DNA of 64,000 bases. Origin: Methyloglobulus sp. GTDB lineage: Bacteria; Pseudomonadota; Gammaproteobacteria; Methylococcales; Methylomonadaceae. A program made the translations under genes and the position numbers. The stretch is taken from contig JABFQX010000002.1 in the NCBI GenBank assembly GCA_013141505.1, forward strand, positions 1 to 64,000, in the 5' to 3' direction. The notes under the pieces were generated by a model that saw nothing but the letters and a program-made list of their open reading frames with translations, had not been told where the DNA came from and made no database searches. Within the stretch, counting starts at the first letter, position 1, and each line of letters starts with the position of its first letter. Below, piece by piece: positions 11,159-21,743 of the stretch.

Positions 11159-12120
11159 TGCTGTTTGCAAAAAAAAGTGTGTCTGCCGAAAGCGGTTTTG
11201 ATGCTAATGGGCTTGTTTCTGTATCGCTAAAAACATTGATTGAACTGGCAAAACCAGCCGTTGGCCTAAGTCTGCACCGCCTGTCGATTCGCGCCCAACA
11301 AAGCGGCGGCTATGTATCGGCTTTTAAGGGCCGGGGCATGGAATTCGACGAAACCCGCCTTTATCAACATGGCGATGACATCCGCAGCATTGATTGGCGG
11401 GTAACTGCCCGAACGGGCAAAACGCACACCAAGCTATTCCGGGAAGAACGGGAAAAGCCCGTATTTATTTCCGTGGATGACCGCCCTGCCATGCACTTTG
11501 CTAGCCGTGGCGTGTTCAAATCAGTTCAAGCCAAAAAATTGGCCGCATTGCTGGCATGGATTGCCAACAAACAGGGCGACCGGATTGGCGGGCAGATTTA
11601 TTCATCCGCTTCGTGTCGTGAGCTAAAACCGCAAAGTGGTAAACATTCGGTATTACATTTCTTAAACGCGCTGGCTGAAGTTGAAGGTGTTGCGGAAGAC
11701 ATGATTGCCCACTATTCAGGGAAAAATGATTTCTCGCTCGCGCAAGTCCTAGCGAGACTATCTAAACATACTCGACCGGGCAGTTTGGTTTATATCATCA
11801 GCGATTTTCGCGGCATTGATGATCAAGTGGAAAGCTATTTACTGAAACTATCGGAACACTGCGATGTGGTTTTGATTCTTGTTTATGATCCACTGGAAAA
11901 GGGCTTTCCTGCCGAAGGTCGATACCGCTTTACCAATGAGCAAAAAGAAGTCGTTATTGACACCAGCGACACACTACGGCTGACAAACTATCGGCTCCGC
12001 TTTGATGAACGCTTGATTAAGCTAAAGCGAATCGCGTTACGAAGAGGCATGGCATTGATCCAGTGCAGCACTCAGGATGACCCCATACTTAGGCTAAGAC
12101 AGCCCGTGGAGTCCAAATAA
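11155..12120 (+). CDS. DUF58 domain protein
   Basis: GRGMEFDETRLYQHGDDIRSIDWRVTARTGKTHTKLFREERE. Confidence 0.93.
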   Translation: MMLFAKKSVSAESGFDANGLVSVSLKTLIELAKPAVGLSLHRLSIRAQQSGGYVSAFKGRGMEFDETRLYQHGDDIRSIDWRVTARTGKTHTKLFREEREKPVFISVDDRPAMHFASRGVFKSVQAKKLAALLAWIANKQGDRIGGQIYSSASCRELKPQSGKHSVLHFLNALAEVEGVAEDMIAHYSGKNDFSLAQVLARLSKHTRPGSLVYIISDFRGIDDQVESYLLKLSEHCDVVLILVYDPLEKGFPAEGRYRFTNEQKEVVIDTSDTLRLTNYRLRFDERLIKLKRIALRRGMALIQCSTQDDPILRLRQPVESK

Positions 12121-12121
12121 C

Positions 12122-12592
12122 ATGGCATTGGATCTTAGGCCTATTCATGAACCCGATCCGATTAGCTGGTGGCCACCTGCACCAGGCTGGTGGTTATTGG
12201 CTATCTTGATTCCACTGTTGCTGGGTTTCGGTTATTGGTGTTACCGGCGATTAACGCGACAAACGGCGCTAAAAGCCGCTAAAAAAATTCTGCTGCAAAT
12301 TAAACAAGACCCGCAGCTTGAGAATAACAAAAAACTCAATGATTTGTCCGCCCTGATTCGACGTGTTGCAATCAGCATCGCAGACAGACACGAATGTGCC
12401 GGACTGGCTGGCGATCCGTGGCTGGCTTACCTAGACCGTTCTTTAAAAAGCACACCGTTTAGCGAAGGTGTCGGTCGATTGCTTGCAAATGGGCCTTACC
12501 AACAATACATGCCCACGGATCTGGAAATATCTGAACTTACCCGTCTATGTGAAGACTGGCTCAATGCACAAAGCAAAAAACGTAAACAATGA
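12122..12592 (+). CDS. DUF4381 family protein
   Basis: LRPIHEPDPISWWPPAPGWWLL and position in moxR-bat operon. Confidence 0.85.
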   Translation: MALDLRPIHEPDPISWWPPAPGWWLLAILIPLLLGFGYWCYRRLTRQTALKAAKKILLQIKQDPQLENNKKLNDLSALIRRVAISIADRHECAGLAGDPWLAYLDRSLKSTPFSEGVGRLLANGPYQQYMPTDLEISELTRLCEDWLNAQSKKRKQ

Positions 12593-13569
12593 TTCACTTT
12601 GAATGGCCTTGGCTGCTGCTGATTTTACCGTTACCGTTTTTGGTGCGCTGGCTGTTACCCGCCAGACTGACTGCTGAACAAGCGGCTTTAAAAGTACCGT
12701 TCATGGATGATTTTCCGGCTGCTGAAACCAAGTCAGTCAACCAAAACCAGCAATGGCCGTTACTGTTGGCGGCGCTTGCCTGGGCATTATTGGTACTGGC
12801 GTGTTCCCGCCCACAGTGGCTAGATGAGCCTGTCGAACAAGCCGTGAGTGGCCGTGATTTGATGCTGGCGGTGGATTTGTCCGGCAGTATGGAAGTGGAA
12901 GATTTTATGTTGAACAAACGGCCTGTGGATCGGCTCACCGCGATCAAATCGGTCGCTACTGACTTTATTAACCGCCGTGTTGGTGACCGGATTGGCTTGA
13001 TTCTGTTTGGTACCCAGGCTTATCTGCAAACGCCGCTGACCTTTGACCGACTGACAGTTATGACCTTGTTGAACGAATCTGCCATAGGTCTTGCCGGAGA
13101 AAACACCGCCATAGGCGATGCCATCGGTTTAGCGGTTAAGCGGCTGCTTAACCAACCGACCGACAGTCGGGTTTTGATTTTACTGACCGACGGCGCGAAT
13201 ACCGCAGGTGAAGTCTCGCCGTTAAAAGCGGCAGAACTGGCGGCGGCCAATAAACTTAAAATCTATACTATCGGCGTGGGCGCAGATGAAATGATAGTCC
13301 GCAGTTTTTTTGGTAACCGCAAGGTTAATCCATCGCAAGATTTGGACGAAGATACCTTGGTAAAAATTGCCGAAAGCACCGGCGGACGGTATTTCCGTGC
13401 CCGCAGCGCAGATGAATTGAACAACATCTACATGCTGTTGGATCAACTGGAACCTGTCGAAAAGGACAAACAATTTTTCCGTCCCCGTAGCGATCTTTTT
13501 TATTGGCCTTTGGCGCTGGCATTAATGCTATCCGGCGTAATCGGCATTTATAAAACCCAACGAACATGA
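12589..13569 (+). CDS. batA: BatA-like VWA domain protein
   Basis: MIDAS DLMLAVDLSGSMEVEDF, RVGDRIGLILFGTQAYLQTPLT. Confidence 0.9.
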   Translation: MIHFEWPWLLLILPLPFLVRWLLPARLTAEQAALKVPFMDDFPAAETKSVNQNQQWPLLLAALAWALLVLACSRPQWLDEPVEQAVSGRDLMLAVDLSGSMEVEDFMLNKRPVDRLTAIKSVATDFINRRVGDRIGLILFGTQAYLQTPLTFDRLTVMTLLNESAIGLAGENTAIGDAIGLAVKRLLNQPTDSRVLILLTDGANTAGEVSPLKAAELAAANKLKIYTIGVGADEMIVRSFFGNRKVNPSQDLDEDTLVKIAESTGGRYFRARSADELNNIYMLLDQLEPVEKDKQFFRPRSDLFYWPLALALMLSGVIGIYKTQRT

Positions 13570-15428
13570 ACCTGACCGAGTTCCACTTCATCAGACCTTA
13601 TTGGCTACTGGCATTGCTGCCTTATACTGTTTTGCTGGTGATGTTTATCAAAAGCAAGTTGAGTCATGGCAATTGGACAACCTTATGTGATGAAGCGTTG
13701 CTGCCCTACTTATTGCAGGATAAAGCGGTCGCACAAAGCCGTTGGCCGTTGGCAACGGGCGCGGTTGCCGCACTGCTTGCCATTATCGCCATGGCAGGGC
13801 CAACTTGGGAGCGCATACCGACACCGGTATTCAGGAATGATGCTGCGCTAGTCATCGTACTGGATTTGTCGCATTCAATGGATGCCGGAGACATCAAGCC
13901 CAGCCGCTTGACGATGGCGCGTTACAAAATCACCGATATTTTAAAATCGCGCAAAGACGGTCAAACGGCCTTGTTAGTCTATGCCGGTGATACCTTCACC
14001 GTTACCCCCCTCACCAATGACACCGAAACCATAGACAACCAGTTAAATGCACTGACTACCGAAATTATGCCGAACGACGGCAATAATACCGGGCAAGCCC
14101 TGACCAAAGCCGTTGACCTGCTGAAACAGGCTGGCTTGCAAAAAGGCCAAATTCTCCTCATTACTGATGGCGGAAATATTGATGAAGCTACCGCCCAAGC
14201 CAAATCACTGGGTGCTTATCAATTATTGGTGTTAGGTGTGGGCACTGGCGACGGTGCGCCGATTGCCCTGCCAACGGGCGGATTTTTAAAAGACGATCAA
14301 GGTGGGATCATCGTCGAAAAACTGGATTTTGCCGGATTGGAAAAACTGGCGCAGGCTGGCGGTGGCACTTACCAAACCTTAACAGCAGATGATTCAGATG
14401 TAAGAGCTCTGTTTTCCGACTTGACATCAACCTTACAAAAAGAAGGTGGCAAAAACGAAAATCTCTTGCTGGATCAGTGGAGTGATAAAGGCCCTTGGTT
14501 GTTGTTGGCGGTCTTACCCTTAGCGGCATTGTGTTTCAGGAAAGGCTTGCTCGTTCTCGCGCTATGCGTACTGATCCCCTTGCCCAAAAACAGCTACGCT
14601 ATTGACCTGAACTGGCAGGATTTGTGGTTCACCAAAGACCAGCAAGCACAGGATGCTTACAATAACGGGCAATTTGATAAAGCGGCGGAATTATTTGAAA
14701 ATCCTGATTGGCAAGCCGCCGCTCAATACAAGTCAGACCAAACAGTAAAAGGTGAAATGAAAGAAGCCAAGACTGCCGTTGGTGATTACAACCAAGGTAA
14801 CGTCTATGCTGTTCGTGAGGAATATGAGAAAGCTATAGGAACTTACGCTAAAGCGCTAAACAAATTTCCAGATAAACAACTTAAAGAAGACATTGAATAC
14901 AACAAGAAATTAGTCGAAGAGGCTCTTCAAAAAAAGCAAAAGGAACAAAAACAACAAGAACAAAAAAACAAAGATAAGCAAGACCAAGACAATAAAGATA
15001 AAAATCAAGATTCCAAAGACCAGCAAAAGCAGGATCAACAACAGAAAGACGATCAATCAGGACAACCTGATCAAAAAAAAGACGGTGAGAAAAATAAGGA
15101 CGAACAAAAGGAATCAGAGCAAAAGCCTGAACAAAAACCCGAACAGTCCCAAGAAAATATGAAAGATCAGCCCGAAAAACAGCAATCGACTGAAGACCAA
15201 AAACAACAAGATAAACCGGAAGCGGCAAAACCTGAGCAAGCCAAAGAGCAACCGCCAGAAAAAAATCAGGATAAGAAAGAAGATGCTGTCGCCACCCAGC
15301 CCATAGACAACCGGACAAATGAAGAAAAACAAGCCCATGAACAATGGCTTAAGCGCATTCCAGACGACCCGTCCGGATTGTTAAAACGTAAATTCAAATA
15401 CCAGTATGATCGGCGCAGACAGCAATAA
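13566..15428 (+). CDS. batB: BatB/BatC-like fused VWA-TPR protein with long K/Q/D/E-rich disordered tail
   Basis: VIVLDLSHSMDAGDIKPSRL VWA motif, TPR-like NQGNVYAVREEYEKAIGTYAKAL, then about 170 aa of low-complexity charged sequence. Confidence 0.88.
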   Translation: MNLTEFHFIRPYWLLALLPYTVLLVMFIKSKLSHGNWTTLCDEALLPYLLQDKAVAQSRWPLATGAVAALLAIIAMAGPTWERIPTPVFRNDAALVIVLDLSHSMDAGDIKPSRLTMARYKITDILKSRKDGQTALLVYAGDTFTVTPLTNDTETIDNQLNALTTEIMPNDGNNTGQALTKAVDLLKQAGLQKGQILLITDGGNIDEATAQAKSLGAYQLLVLGVGTGDGAPIALPTGGFLKDDQGGIIVEKLDFAGLEKLAQAGGGTYQTLTADDSDVRALFSDLTSTLQKEGGKNENLLLDQWSDKGPWLLLAVLPLAALCFRKGLLVLALCVLIPLPKNSYAIDLNWQDLWFTKDQQAQDAYNNGQFDKAAELFENPDWQAAAQYKSDQTVKGEMKEAKTAVGDYNQGNVYAVREEYEKAIGTYAKALNKFPDKQLKEDIEYNKKLVEEALQKKQKEQKQQEQKNKDKQDQDNKDKNQDSKDQQKQDQQQKDDQSGQPDQKKDGEKNKDEQKESEQKPEQKPEQSQENMKDQPEKQQSTEDQKQQDKPEAAKPEQAKEQPPEKNQDKKEDAVATQPIDNRTNEEKQAHEQWLKRIPDDPSGLLKRKFKYQYDRRRQQ

Positions 15429-15456
15429 CCCGTTCTCGAACCAGAAAAATAGCCTT

Positions 15457-17196
15457 ATGAAGTATATAAAATTTTTATTGAATGTTTTTTTGTTGCCCTT
15501 GCTGTTGGTTTTCGGATTGCTTATTCCAAGCCAGGTATTTGCCGTGGACATCAGCACATCGGTTGACCGCAATCCCGTCAATCTCTATGAGTCCTTCAAG
15601 ATTTTTTTTACTGCTTCTGAAACTCCCGATGGTGATCCAGATTTTGCGCCACTGGAACGGGATTTTGCTGTCCTTAACCAAGGCCAAAGTAGCAGTTCAT
15701 CCTGGGTAAACGGTACTTATAGCAAATCAATCCGTTGGACAGTTGAAGTCAATGCCAAGAAAGCGGGCGCGTTAACGATTCCTGCGGTACAGTTCGGCCA
15801 TGATGCCAGCAAACCCTTGGCTATCGAGGTGGCTCAAGGCGGCGCACAAACCAATGATGTCGCCAACAACCAAGATTTGTTTTTGGAGGTCAAAGCCAGC
15901 ACGGAACAACCTTACGTGCAGTCGCAAGTCATATATATCGTTAAATTATATCGTCGTGTAGACATTGCCCAAGCCAGCTTGAGCGAGCCGGAACTGACTG
16001 ATGCCGTGATTGAAAAACTGGGTGAAGACAGTAATTACAATACCGTACTCAATGGCGTTTCCTATGTCGTCACCGAGCGCAAATACGCCATTTTTCCGCA
16101 GAAGAGCGGGACAACGAAGATTAAGCCCATGACGTTAAACGCGGAAATCCTCGTTGATCGCCAACCTGATTTTCGGGATTTGTTCGGCTCACGGATGACC
16201 AAAACCAAGCGGGTTTTATCCAAGGAAATTACCCTGAACGTCAAGCCAGCACCGGCAAATTTTACCGGCAAACATTGGCTTGCCGCTGAAAAGCTGGAAC
16301 TCACCCAAGACTGGTCGGGCGACATTCAACAAATGAAAATGGGCGAACCGTTAACCCGAACCCTGACCTTGCGCGGCGAAGCGACAACCGTCGGGCAACT
16401 CCCGGAACTCAACGCATTGAAAACCGATACGAAATTTAAGGCGTATCCCGATCAGCCCGTGCTGAATGAACAAAAGTTAGCTGAAGGCATACGCGCATCC
16501 AGGCAAGAAAAAATAGCACTTATTCCTTCGGTAGCGGGTAAGCACGTTTTGCCTGCCATTGAAATTCCCTGGTTCAATACCAAGACGCAAGCGTTGGAAG
16601 TTGCTCGAATTCCTGAAACCACCATTAGCGTTGCTGGCGGTAATGTAAGCGAAAGTCAGCCCGATGCAGCACCTACTCAAGCTCCCATTACACCGCCAAA
16701 ACCGGTTTCTAAACCAGATGCTGAGCAAACACTTCAAACTTCAACCAATCTGAATGAATGGTTGCACAACATCTGGCTTTGGACAGCATTATTTTTTGCA
16801 CTCGGCTGGTTGGCAACAGTGATCTATTTCCTACAAAAACGACCAAAACACCAAATCCCTGAAAGCAATGACGTCAATGACAGGCACGAAGCATCATTAA
16901 AAGAAATCACCAAAAACCTCAAACAAGCCTGTGGCGATGATGATGCCCAAGCAGCGAAAAATGCCTTGCTTGAGTGGGGCAAACAAAAATTTAATGTCAG
17001 CAATCTAGGCTTGCTTTCAGGTTATTGTGATGCACGTTTGCGGGATGAAATCCTGCATCTTAACCAAACTTTATATGGCAAGGATAACAGTCTGTGGACT
17101 GGAAAAAAACTCCTGCAAGCCTTTAGTGAAAACAACGCCAGGGAAAAAATAATCCGCACTGATGATAGCGTTTTAGAACCGTTAAACCGCTTATGA
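15457..17196 (+). CDS. batD: BatD-like oxygen-tolerance protein
   Basis: Signal peptide MKYIKFLLNVFLLPLLLVFGLLIPSQVFA supports the internal ATG over the 15406 start; DISTSVDRNPVNLYESFKIFFTA; C-terminal TM. Confidence 0.88.
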   Translation: MKYIKFLLNVFLLPLLLVFGLLIPSQVFAVDISTSVDRNPVNLYESFKIFFTASETPDGDPDFAPLERDFAVLNQGQSSSSSWVNGTYSKSIRWTVEVNAKKAGALTIPAVQFGHDASKPLAIEVAQGGAQTNDVANNQDLFLEVKASTEQPYVQSQVIYIVKLYRRVDIAQASLSEPELTDAVIEKLGEDSNYNTVLNGVSYVVTERKYAIFPQKSGTTKIKPMTLNAEILVDRQPDFRDLFGSRMTKTKRVLSKEITLNVKPAPANFTGKHWLAAEKLELTQDWSGDIQQMKMGEPLTRTLTLRGEATTVGQLPELNALKTDTKFKAYPDQPVLNEQKLAEGIRASRQEKIALIPSVAGKHVLPAIEIPWFNTKTQALEVARIPETTISVAGGNVSESQPDAAPTQAPITPPKPVSKPDAEQTLQTSTNLNEWLHNIWLWTALFFALGWLATVIYFLQKRPKHQIPESNDVNDRHEASLKEITKNLKQACGDDDAQAAKNALLEWGKQKFNVSNLGLLSGYCDARLRDEILHLNQTLYGKDNSLWTGKKLLQAFSENNAREKIIRTDDSVLEPLNRL

Positions 17197-17215
17197 AAGC
17201 AAGTTTTTAAGCCTC

Positions 17216-17239
17216 TTCGACAAACTCAGGGCGAACAGC
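17216..17239. repeat. Degenerate copy of dispersed TTCGACAGGCTCAGGACGAAC repeat
   Basis: TTCGACAAACTCAGGGCGAACAGC, 20/24 matches to the 54169 copy. Confidence 0.55.
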
Positions 17240-17370
17240 AAGATGTTGATTGCGCCATACCCTATAGGCATCTGTACTCTAAAGGGCATAAATGACCTTT
17301 AAGTTATAAATGGTGAGCCTGCACCACAGGCACTTCCGTTGGTCGTCTGACTATAAACGAGGCTACAACT

Positions 17371-17937
17371 TCAAGGTTTTTTTAAATGTTCGAACGCCAT
17401 GAACAGCGCCGCTATCGACCGCGCTTCAGTACATTCGCCAGTCGCCAACAGACCGTTGATATTGGACAATTTCCATGGCACAACTTCCAATTCTTCTGGT
17501 TCGTCGCCCAGTAATTTTTCGGCGTATAAATCCGTGGCGATAATGATTTCTGTCATGTGTTCCAAGTACGATGGTGCGATGGAAAAAGAGCTCAAGTGGT
17601 GAAGATGATTGGCACCATAGCCGACCTCTTCTTTCAATTCCCTATTCGCCGCCTCAAAAAATGATTCCCCGGCATCGGTCTTGCCTTTCGGCAAACCCAG
17701 TTCATAACGATGCACACCCGCTGAATATTCCCTAATAAGTAGAACCGTATCATCGTCTAGCATAGGCACAATCAACACCGCACCGCCGCCGGGATTGCCA
17801 CGCGCCAGCCGCTCGTAATTACGTTGCTCGCCGTTGCTGAATTCAATCTCCAATGATTCAATACGGAATAATCGGCTAGTAGCAACCGTGGTTTTTTTTA
17901 GGATAATGGGTTTTTCAGGCATTTTCGATGATGGCAT
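17371..17937 (-). CDS. nudE: ADP compounds hydrolase NudE (Nudix)
   Basis: Nudix box GLPKGKTDAGESFFEAANRELKEEVGYGA. Confidence 0.93.
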   Translation of the reverse strand: MPSSKMPEKPIILKKTTVATSRLFRIESLEIEFSNGEQRNYERLARGNPGGGAVLIVPMLDDDTVLLIREYSAGVHRYELGLPKGKTDAGESFFEAANRELKEEVGYGANHLHHLSSFSIAPSYLEHMTEIIIATDLYAEKLLGDEPEELEVVPWKLSNINGLLATGECTEARSIAALFMAFEHLKKP

Positions 17938-18071
17938 GGCTAACTGATAAGTAATTTGCCGGATTGGTGAATTTCTTCACATGAAGTAAACTGTCACCTT
18001 GCCTAGAAACTATACTTGTCGTTAGTCATGTTAGCAATTATGTTGCAATAACTTTTTCATACGATCGAAGA

Positions 18072-21000
18072 ATGTCAACCACCGAACTCGTTCAACTACT
18101 TGGTTTTTCACCAAAAGAGAATACATCAGGCATATTCCATAAAAAATATGCCGATGGCTATTCTATCGAAGTTGACTTTGAAAACGGGAAAATTAACTAC
18201 AGTGATTTGATTAAATTTGATGTCAAAACCACACAAAATTTTTCTCAAGCAGAAAATTGGGTGGTTTTGGAATGTGTCAATCGTTTGTTAGAAAAGGGCT
18301 ATTCACCACAGAACATCGTTCTAGAAAAAGTTTATCCTGCCGGACACGGCTTTAGCGGTAGGCTCGATATTTTAGTGATGCGTGATGACGGCATCGCGTA
18401 TTTGATGATCGAATGCAAAACTTACGGCGCTGAGTTTGACAAAGAATTCAACAAACTAAAAAAAGATGGCGGTCAACTGTTCACCTATTTTCAGCAAGAT
18501 AAAAACGCCGTTATTTTGATGCTTTACGCCTCGCACCTTAAGGGTAACGAGATTGTTTATCGCAATGAAATCATAAAAATTGAAGACGATTACCGCCAAA
18601 CCGGAAACGTCAAGGATTTTTATGAACGCTGGAACAAGCTGCCAAAAAACAACGGCGTTTTTGATGCCTGGGTACATCCTTACGATTTCCAAAGCAAAGC
18701 CTTGACGCCAAAAGGCTTAAAAGACATTAAGCAAGAAGACAGCAGTTTTATTTTCAACCAGTTTCTGGAAATTCTTCGCCACAATGTGGTTTCGGATAAG
18801 CCGAATGCCTTCAATAAAATCTTTACGCTGTTTTTGTGCAAAATTTACGATGAAAAGGCGACCAAGCCGAATGAAGAACTAGGTTTTCAATGGCTTGAAG
18901 GAAAAGACGACCACATTTCATTTCAAAAACGCCTGACTGACCTTTACAAAAAAGGCATGAAAGAATTTTTGGAAAAAGAAGTGACAGATTTGTCCGATAG
19001 CGAATTTGAAAGCAAATTTCAAGGCGTTGATGTGTCAATAAAAAAACAATTTCTCGACCAACTGACTGAAATCCGGCTCAAGAAAAACAACGAATTTGCG
19101 ATTAAGGAAGTATTTGACGATGACTCATTTCAGGAAAATGCCAAGGTCGTTAAAGAAGTCATTGAGTTGTTGCAAGGCTTCAAAATTCGTTACTCCAAAA
19201 AGCAACAATATCTTAGTGATTTTTTTGAACTGTTGTTGACGACTGGCTTAAAACAAGAATCTGGGCAATTCTTTACGCCCGTACCCATCGCCCAATTCAT
19301 TATCAAAAGCATCCCGATTGACAGACTGGTTCATGGCAAGCTGAGTAAAGGCGAAACGAATAACCTGCTGCCGACAATCATTGATTACGCGGCGGGGAGC
19401 GGACACTTTATTACCGAAAGTATGCACGAAGTTCAGCGAATTATTGACCACATAAACCCGAATGAATTTATTGATGCAACTGCGAGAAAGTTAAATACCT
19501 GGAAACAAGACCATTTCGACTGGGCTTTACAATATGTTTATGGCATCGAAAAAGATTACCGACTGGTAAAAGTCGGCAAAGTGGGTTGTTATCTGCACGG
19601 TGATGGGCTAGCAAAAATAATTCATAGCGACGGGCTAGGAAACTTCACCAAAACACCTGATTTCAAAGATCTGTTGAAGAAAACTGATAGGGATTTTCCA
19701 CAGGATAACAAGCAGTTTGATATTGTCGTTTCTAATCCGCCGTATTCGGTTTCGGCTTTCAAAAACAACGCCCGAAAGTATTACACCGAAGCGGATTTTG
19801 AGATTTACGACAAACTGACCGACCAAAGCAGCGAAATCGAATGCTTGTTTATCGAACGTACCAAGCAATTGCTCAAAGACGGTGGCATGGCGGGTATTAT
19901 TTTGCCAAGCAGCATCTTAAGCAACACAGGAATTTACACCAAAGCCCGCGAGATCATATTGCAGTATTTTGACATTGTGGCGATTGCCGAGCTTGGCAGC
20001 AATACCTTTATGGCAACGGGAACAAATACCGTTACTTTGTTTTTACGTCGCCGCAATAATTACGACAGCATTAACATTAAAGCCTCTGTTATTAAAGCGA
20101 TTGCCGACGTTAAAGATGTAACGATTAACGGCATCGAAAAGCCTTTCAGCAAATATATCGCTCACGTTTGGGAAGGTGTTTCGTTTGACGATTACGCCAC
20201 TTTGCTCAGGAAACAGCCGAGTGATGCGATCAAACAGCATGAAATCTATCAGGAATACTTAAAGAAAATCAACGCCAACACCGAAGCGGATACTTGGAAT
20301 AAAATAATCGAACTCGAAACTGAAAAGCTGTTTTATTTCATCCTAGCGTGTAAGCAAAAAATCGTCTTGGTCAAAAGCGGTGAAAAACAGGAAGAAAAAC
20401 AATTTTTAGGCTACGAATTCAGCAATCGGCGTGGCAGCGAAGGCATTCACCCGATTCAACGAAGCAAAGCAATTGATGAATGCACGCAGCTTTTTGACGC
20501 GGATGTTTTCGACAATCCTGAAAAAGCCAGTACCTATGTTTATCACGCTTTCAACGGCGACTTTGAAACGCCTATCAACGAAAAATTAGCCAAGCATATT
20601 TTTCGTGTGGATTTGGTCGATCTGTTCACCTTTGACCGTGTGGACTTCGAAAAAAATATCTCGCTTGCGGTAAAAAAAAAGATAAAAATTGAAAGTAAGT
20701 GGAAATTAAAAAACTTAGGTGATTTAGTAGAGAACTTGGATTACAAACGTATTCCATTAAATCAAAGGGAAAGAATTAAAGGCGAATTTCCTTATTATGG
20801 AGCAACAGGAATAATTGACTTCGTTGATAATTACATTTTTGATGAACCATTATTGTTAATAGGGGAAGACGGGGCAAAATGGGGAGCGAATGAAAAATCT
20901 GCTTTCATTGCAAAAGGAAAATATTGGGTTAATAACCACGCTCATGTTTTAAAGCCAAAAAGAAAGCTAATTTTTGATAAATATTTAGTAGAATTGCTCA

Positions 21001-21734
21001 ACAAAATTGATTTATCTGAGTATGTAACCGGCCTAAATGTCCCTAAACTTAATCAGGGGAATTTAAATTTAATCAAAATCCCACTTCCACCAAAAGATAT
21101 TCAAGAAAAAATAGTGGCTGAAATTGAAGTTTTAGAAACCAAAGAAGCAAAGGCTAAAAAGGAAATTGATTTACTGAAAGAAAACGTCAACTCTATAGTT
21201 TCAAACTTAAATAAATGGGAACGTATCTCAATTGATAAAATTTCAGAAAATTTAGATTACAAAAGAAGGCCAGTTACAAAAGGATATAGAGAAAAGGGAG
21301 ATATTCCTTACTATGGTGCTTCGGGAATAGTTGATTTCGTTTCAGAATATGTACTTGATGATTTTGTTTTATTAATTTCAGAAGATGGCGCAAATTTAAA
21401 AGCAAGGACACTACCTATTGCTTTTACAGCAAGTGGAAAAATTTGGGTTAATAATCACGCCCATATCTTGAAGTTTAAAGTCCTAGAAACACATAAACTC
21501 GTGGAATTATATCTGAATAGAACTGATATATCAGAGTTTATCACCGGTCAGGCACAGCCGAAACTTAGTCAAACAAACTTAAACAGAATTAAAATCCCTC
21601 TCCCAGCAACACTTGAAGAGCAACAAAAAATAGTTTCTCAAATCACCGAAATCGAAAATAAGATTGTTGAATTAGAGAGCGAAATTTCAACTATCCCTCA
21701 TCAAAAAGAATCAGTTTTAAAAAAGTATCTTTAG
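18072..21734 (+). CDS. Single-chain restriction-modification enzyme: N-terminal PD-(D/E)XK (HSDR_N-like) nuclease, N6-adenine methyltransferase, two target-recognition domains
   Basis: GRLDILVMRDDGIAYLMIECKTYG nuclease core; MTase motifs DYAAGSGHF and NPPYSV; two related HsdS-like TRDs beginning LDYKR; no helicase motifs seen. Confidence 0.9.
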   Translation: MSTTELVQLLGFSPKENTSGIFHKKYADGYSIEVDFENGKINYSDLIKFDVKTTQNFSQAENWVVLECVNRLLEKGYSPQNIVLEKVYPAGHGFSGRLDILVMRDDGIAYLMIECKTYGAEFDKEFNKLKKDGGQLFTYFQQDKNAVILMLYASHLKGNEIVYRNEIIKIEDDYRQTGNVKDFYERWNKLPKNNGVFDAWVHPYDFQSKALTPKGLKDIKQEDSSFIFNQFLEILRHNVVSDKPNAFNKIFTLFLCKIYDEKATKPNEELGFQWLEGKDDHISFQKRLTDLYKKGMKEFLEKEVTDLSDSEFESKFQGVDVSIKKQFLDQLTEIRLKKNNEFAIKEVFDDDSFQENAKVVKEVIELLQGFKIRYSKKQQYLSDFFELLLTTGLKQESGQFFTPVPIAQFIIKSIPIDRLVHGKLSKGETNNLLPTIIDYAAGSGHFITESMHEVQRIIDHINPNEFIDATARKLNTWKQDHFDWALQYVYGIEKDYRLVKVGKVGCYLHGDGLAKIIHSDGLGNFTKTPDFKDLLKKTDRDFPQDNKQFDIVVSNPPYSVSAFKNNARKYYTEADFEIYDKLTDQSSEIECLFIERTKQLLKDGGMAGIILPSSILSNTGIYTKAREIILQYFDIVAIAELGSNTFMATGTNTVTLFLRRRNNYDSINIKASVIKAIADVKDVTINGIEKPFSKYIAHVWEGVSFDDYATLLRKQPSDAIKQHEIYQEYLKKINANTEADTWNKIIELETEKLFYFILACKQKIVLVKSGEKQEEKQFLGYEFSNRRGSEGIHPIQRSKAIDECTQLFDADVFDNPEKASTYVYHAFNGDFETPINEKLAKHIFRVDLVDLFTFDRVDFEKNISLAVKKKIKIESKWKLKNLGDLVENLDYKRIPLNQRERIKGEFPYYGATGIIDFVDNYIFDEPLLLIGEDGAKWGANEKSAFIAKGKYWVNNHAHVLKPKRKLIFDKYLVELLNKIDLSEYVTGLNVPKLNQGNLNLIKIPLPPKDIQEKIVAEIEVLETKEAKAKKEIDLLKENVNSIVSNLNKWERISIDKISENLDYKRRPVTKGYREKGDIPYYGASGIVDFVSEYVLDDFVLLISEDGANLKARTLPIAFTASGKIWVNNHAHILKFKVLETHKLVELYLNRTDISEFITGQAQPKLSQTNLNRIKIPLPATLEEQQKIVSQITEIENKIVELESEISTIPHQKESVLKKYL

Positions 21735-21743
21735 GACTTCCCC

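Noticed and set aside
12594-12947. 117-aa minus-strand ORF
   Set aside because: Antisense to batA; composition and lack of motifs indicate a spurious ORF.
14881-15344. Minus-strand ORFs (145 aa and 76 aa) rich in L/F
   Set aside because: Antisense of the lysine/glutamine-rich BatB/C tail; hydrophobicity is an artefact of A-rich coding DNA.
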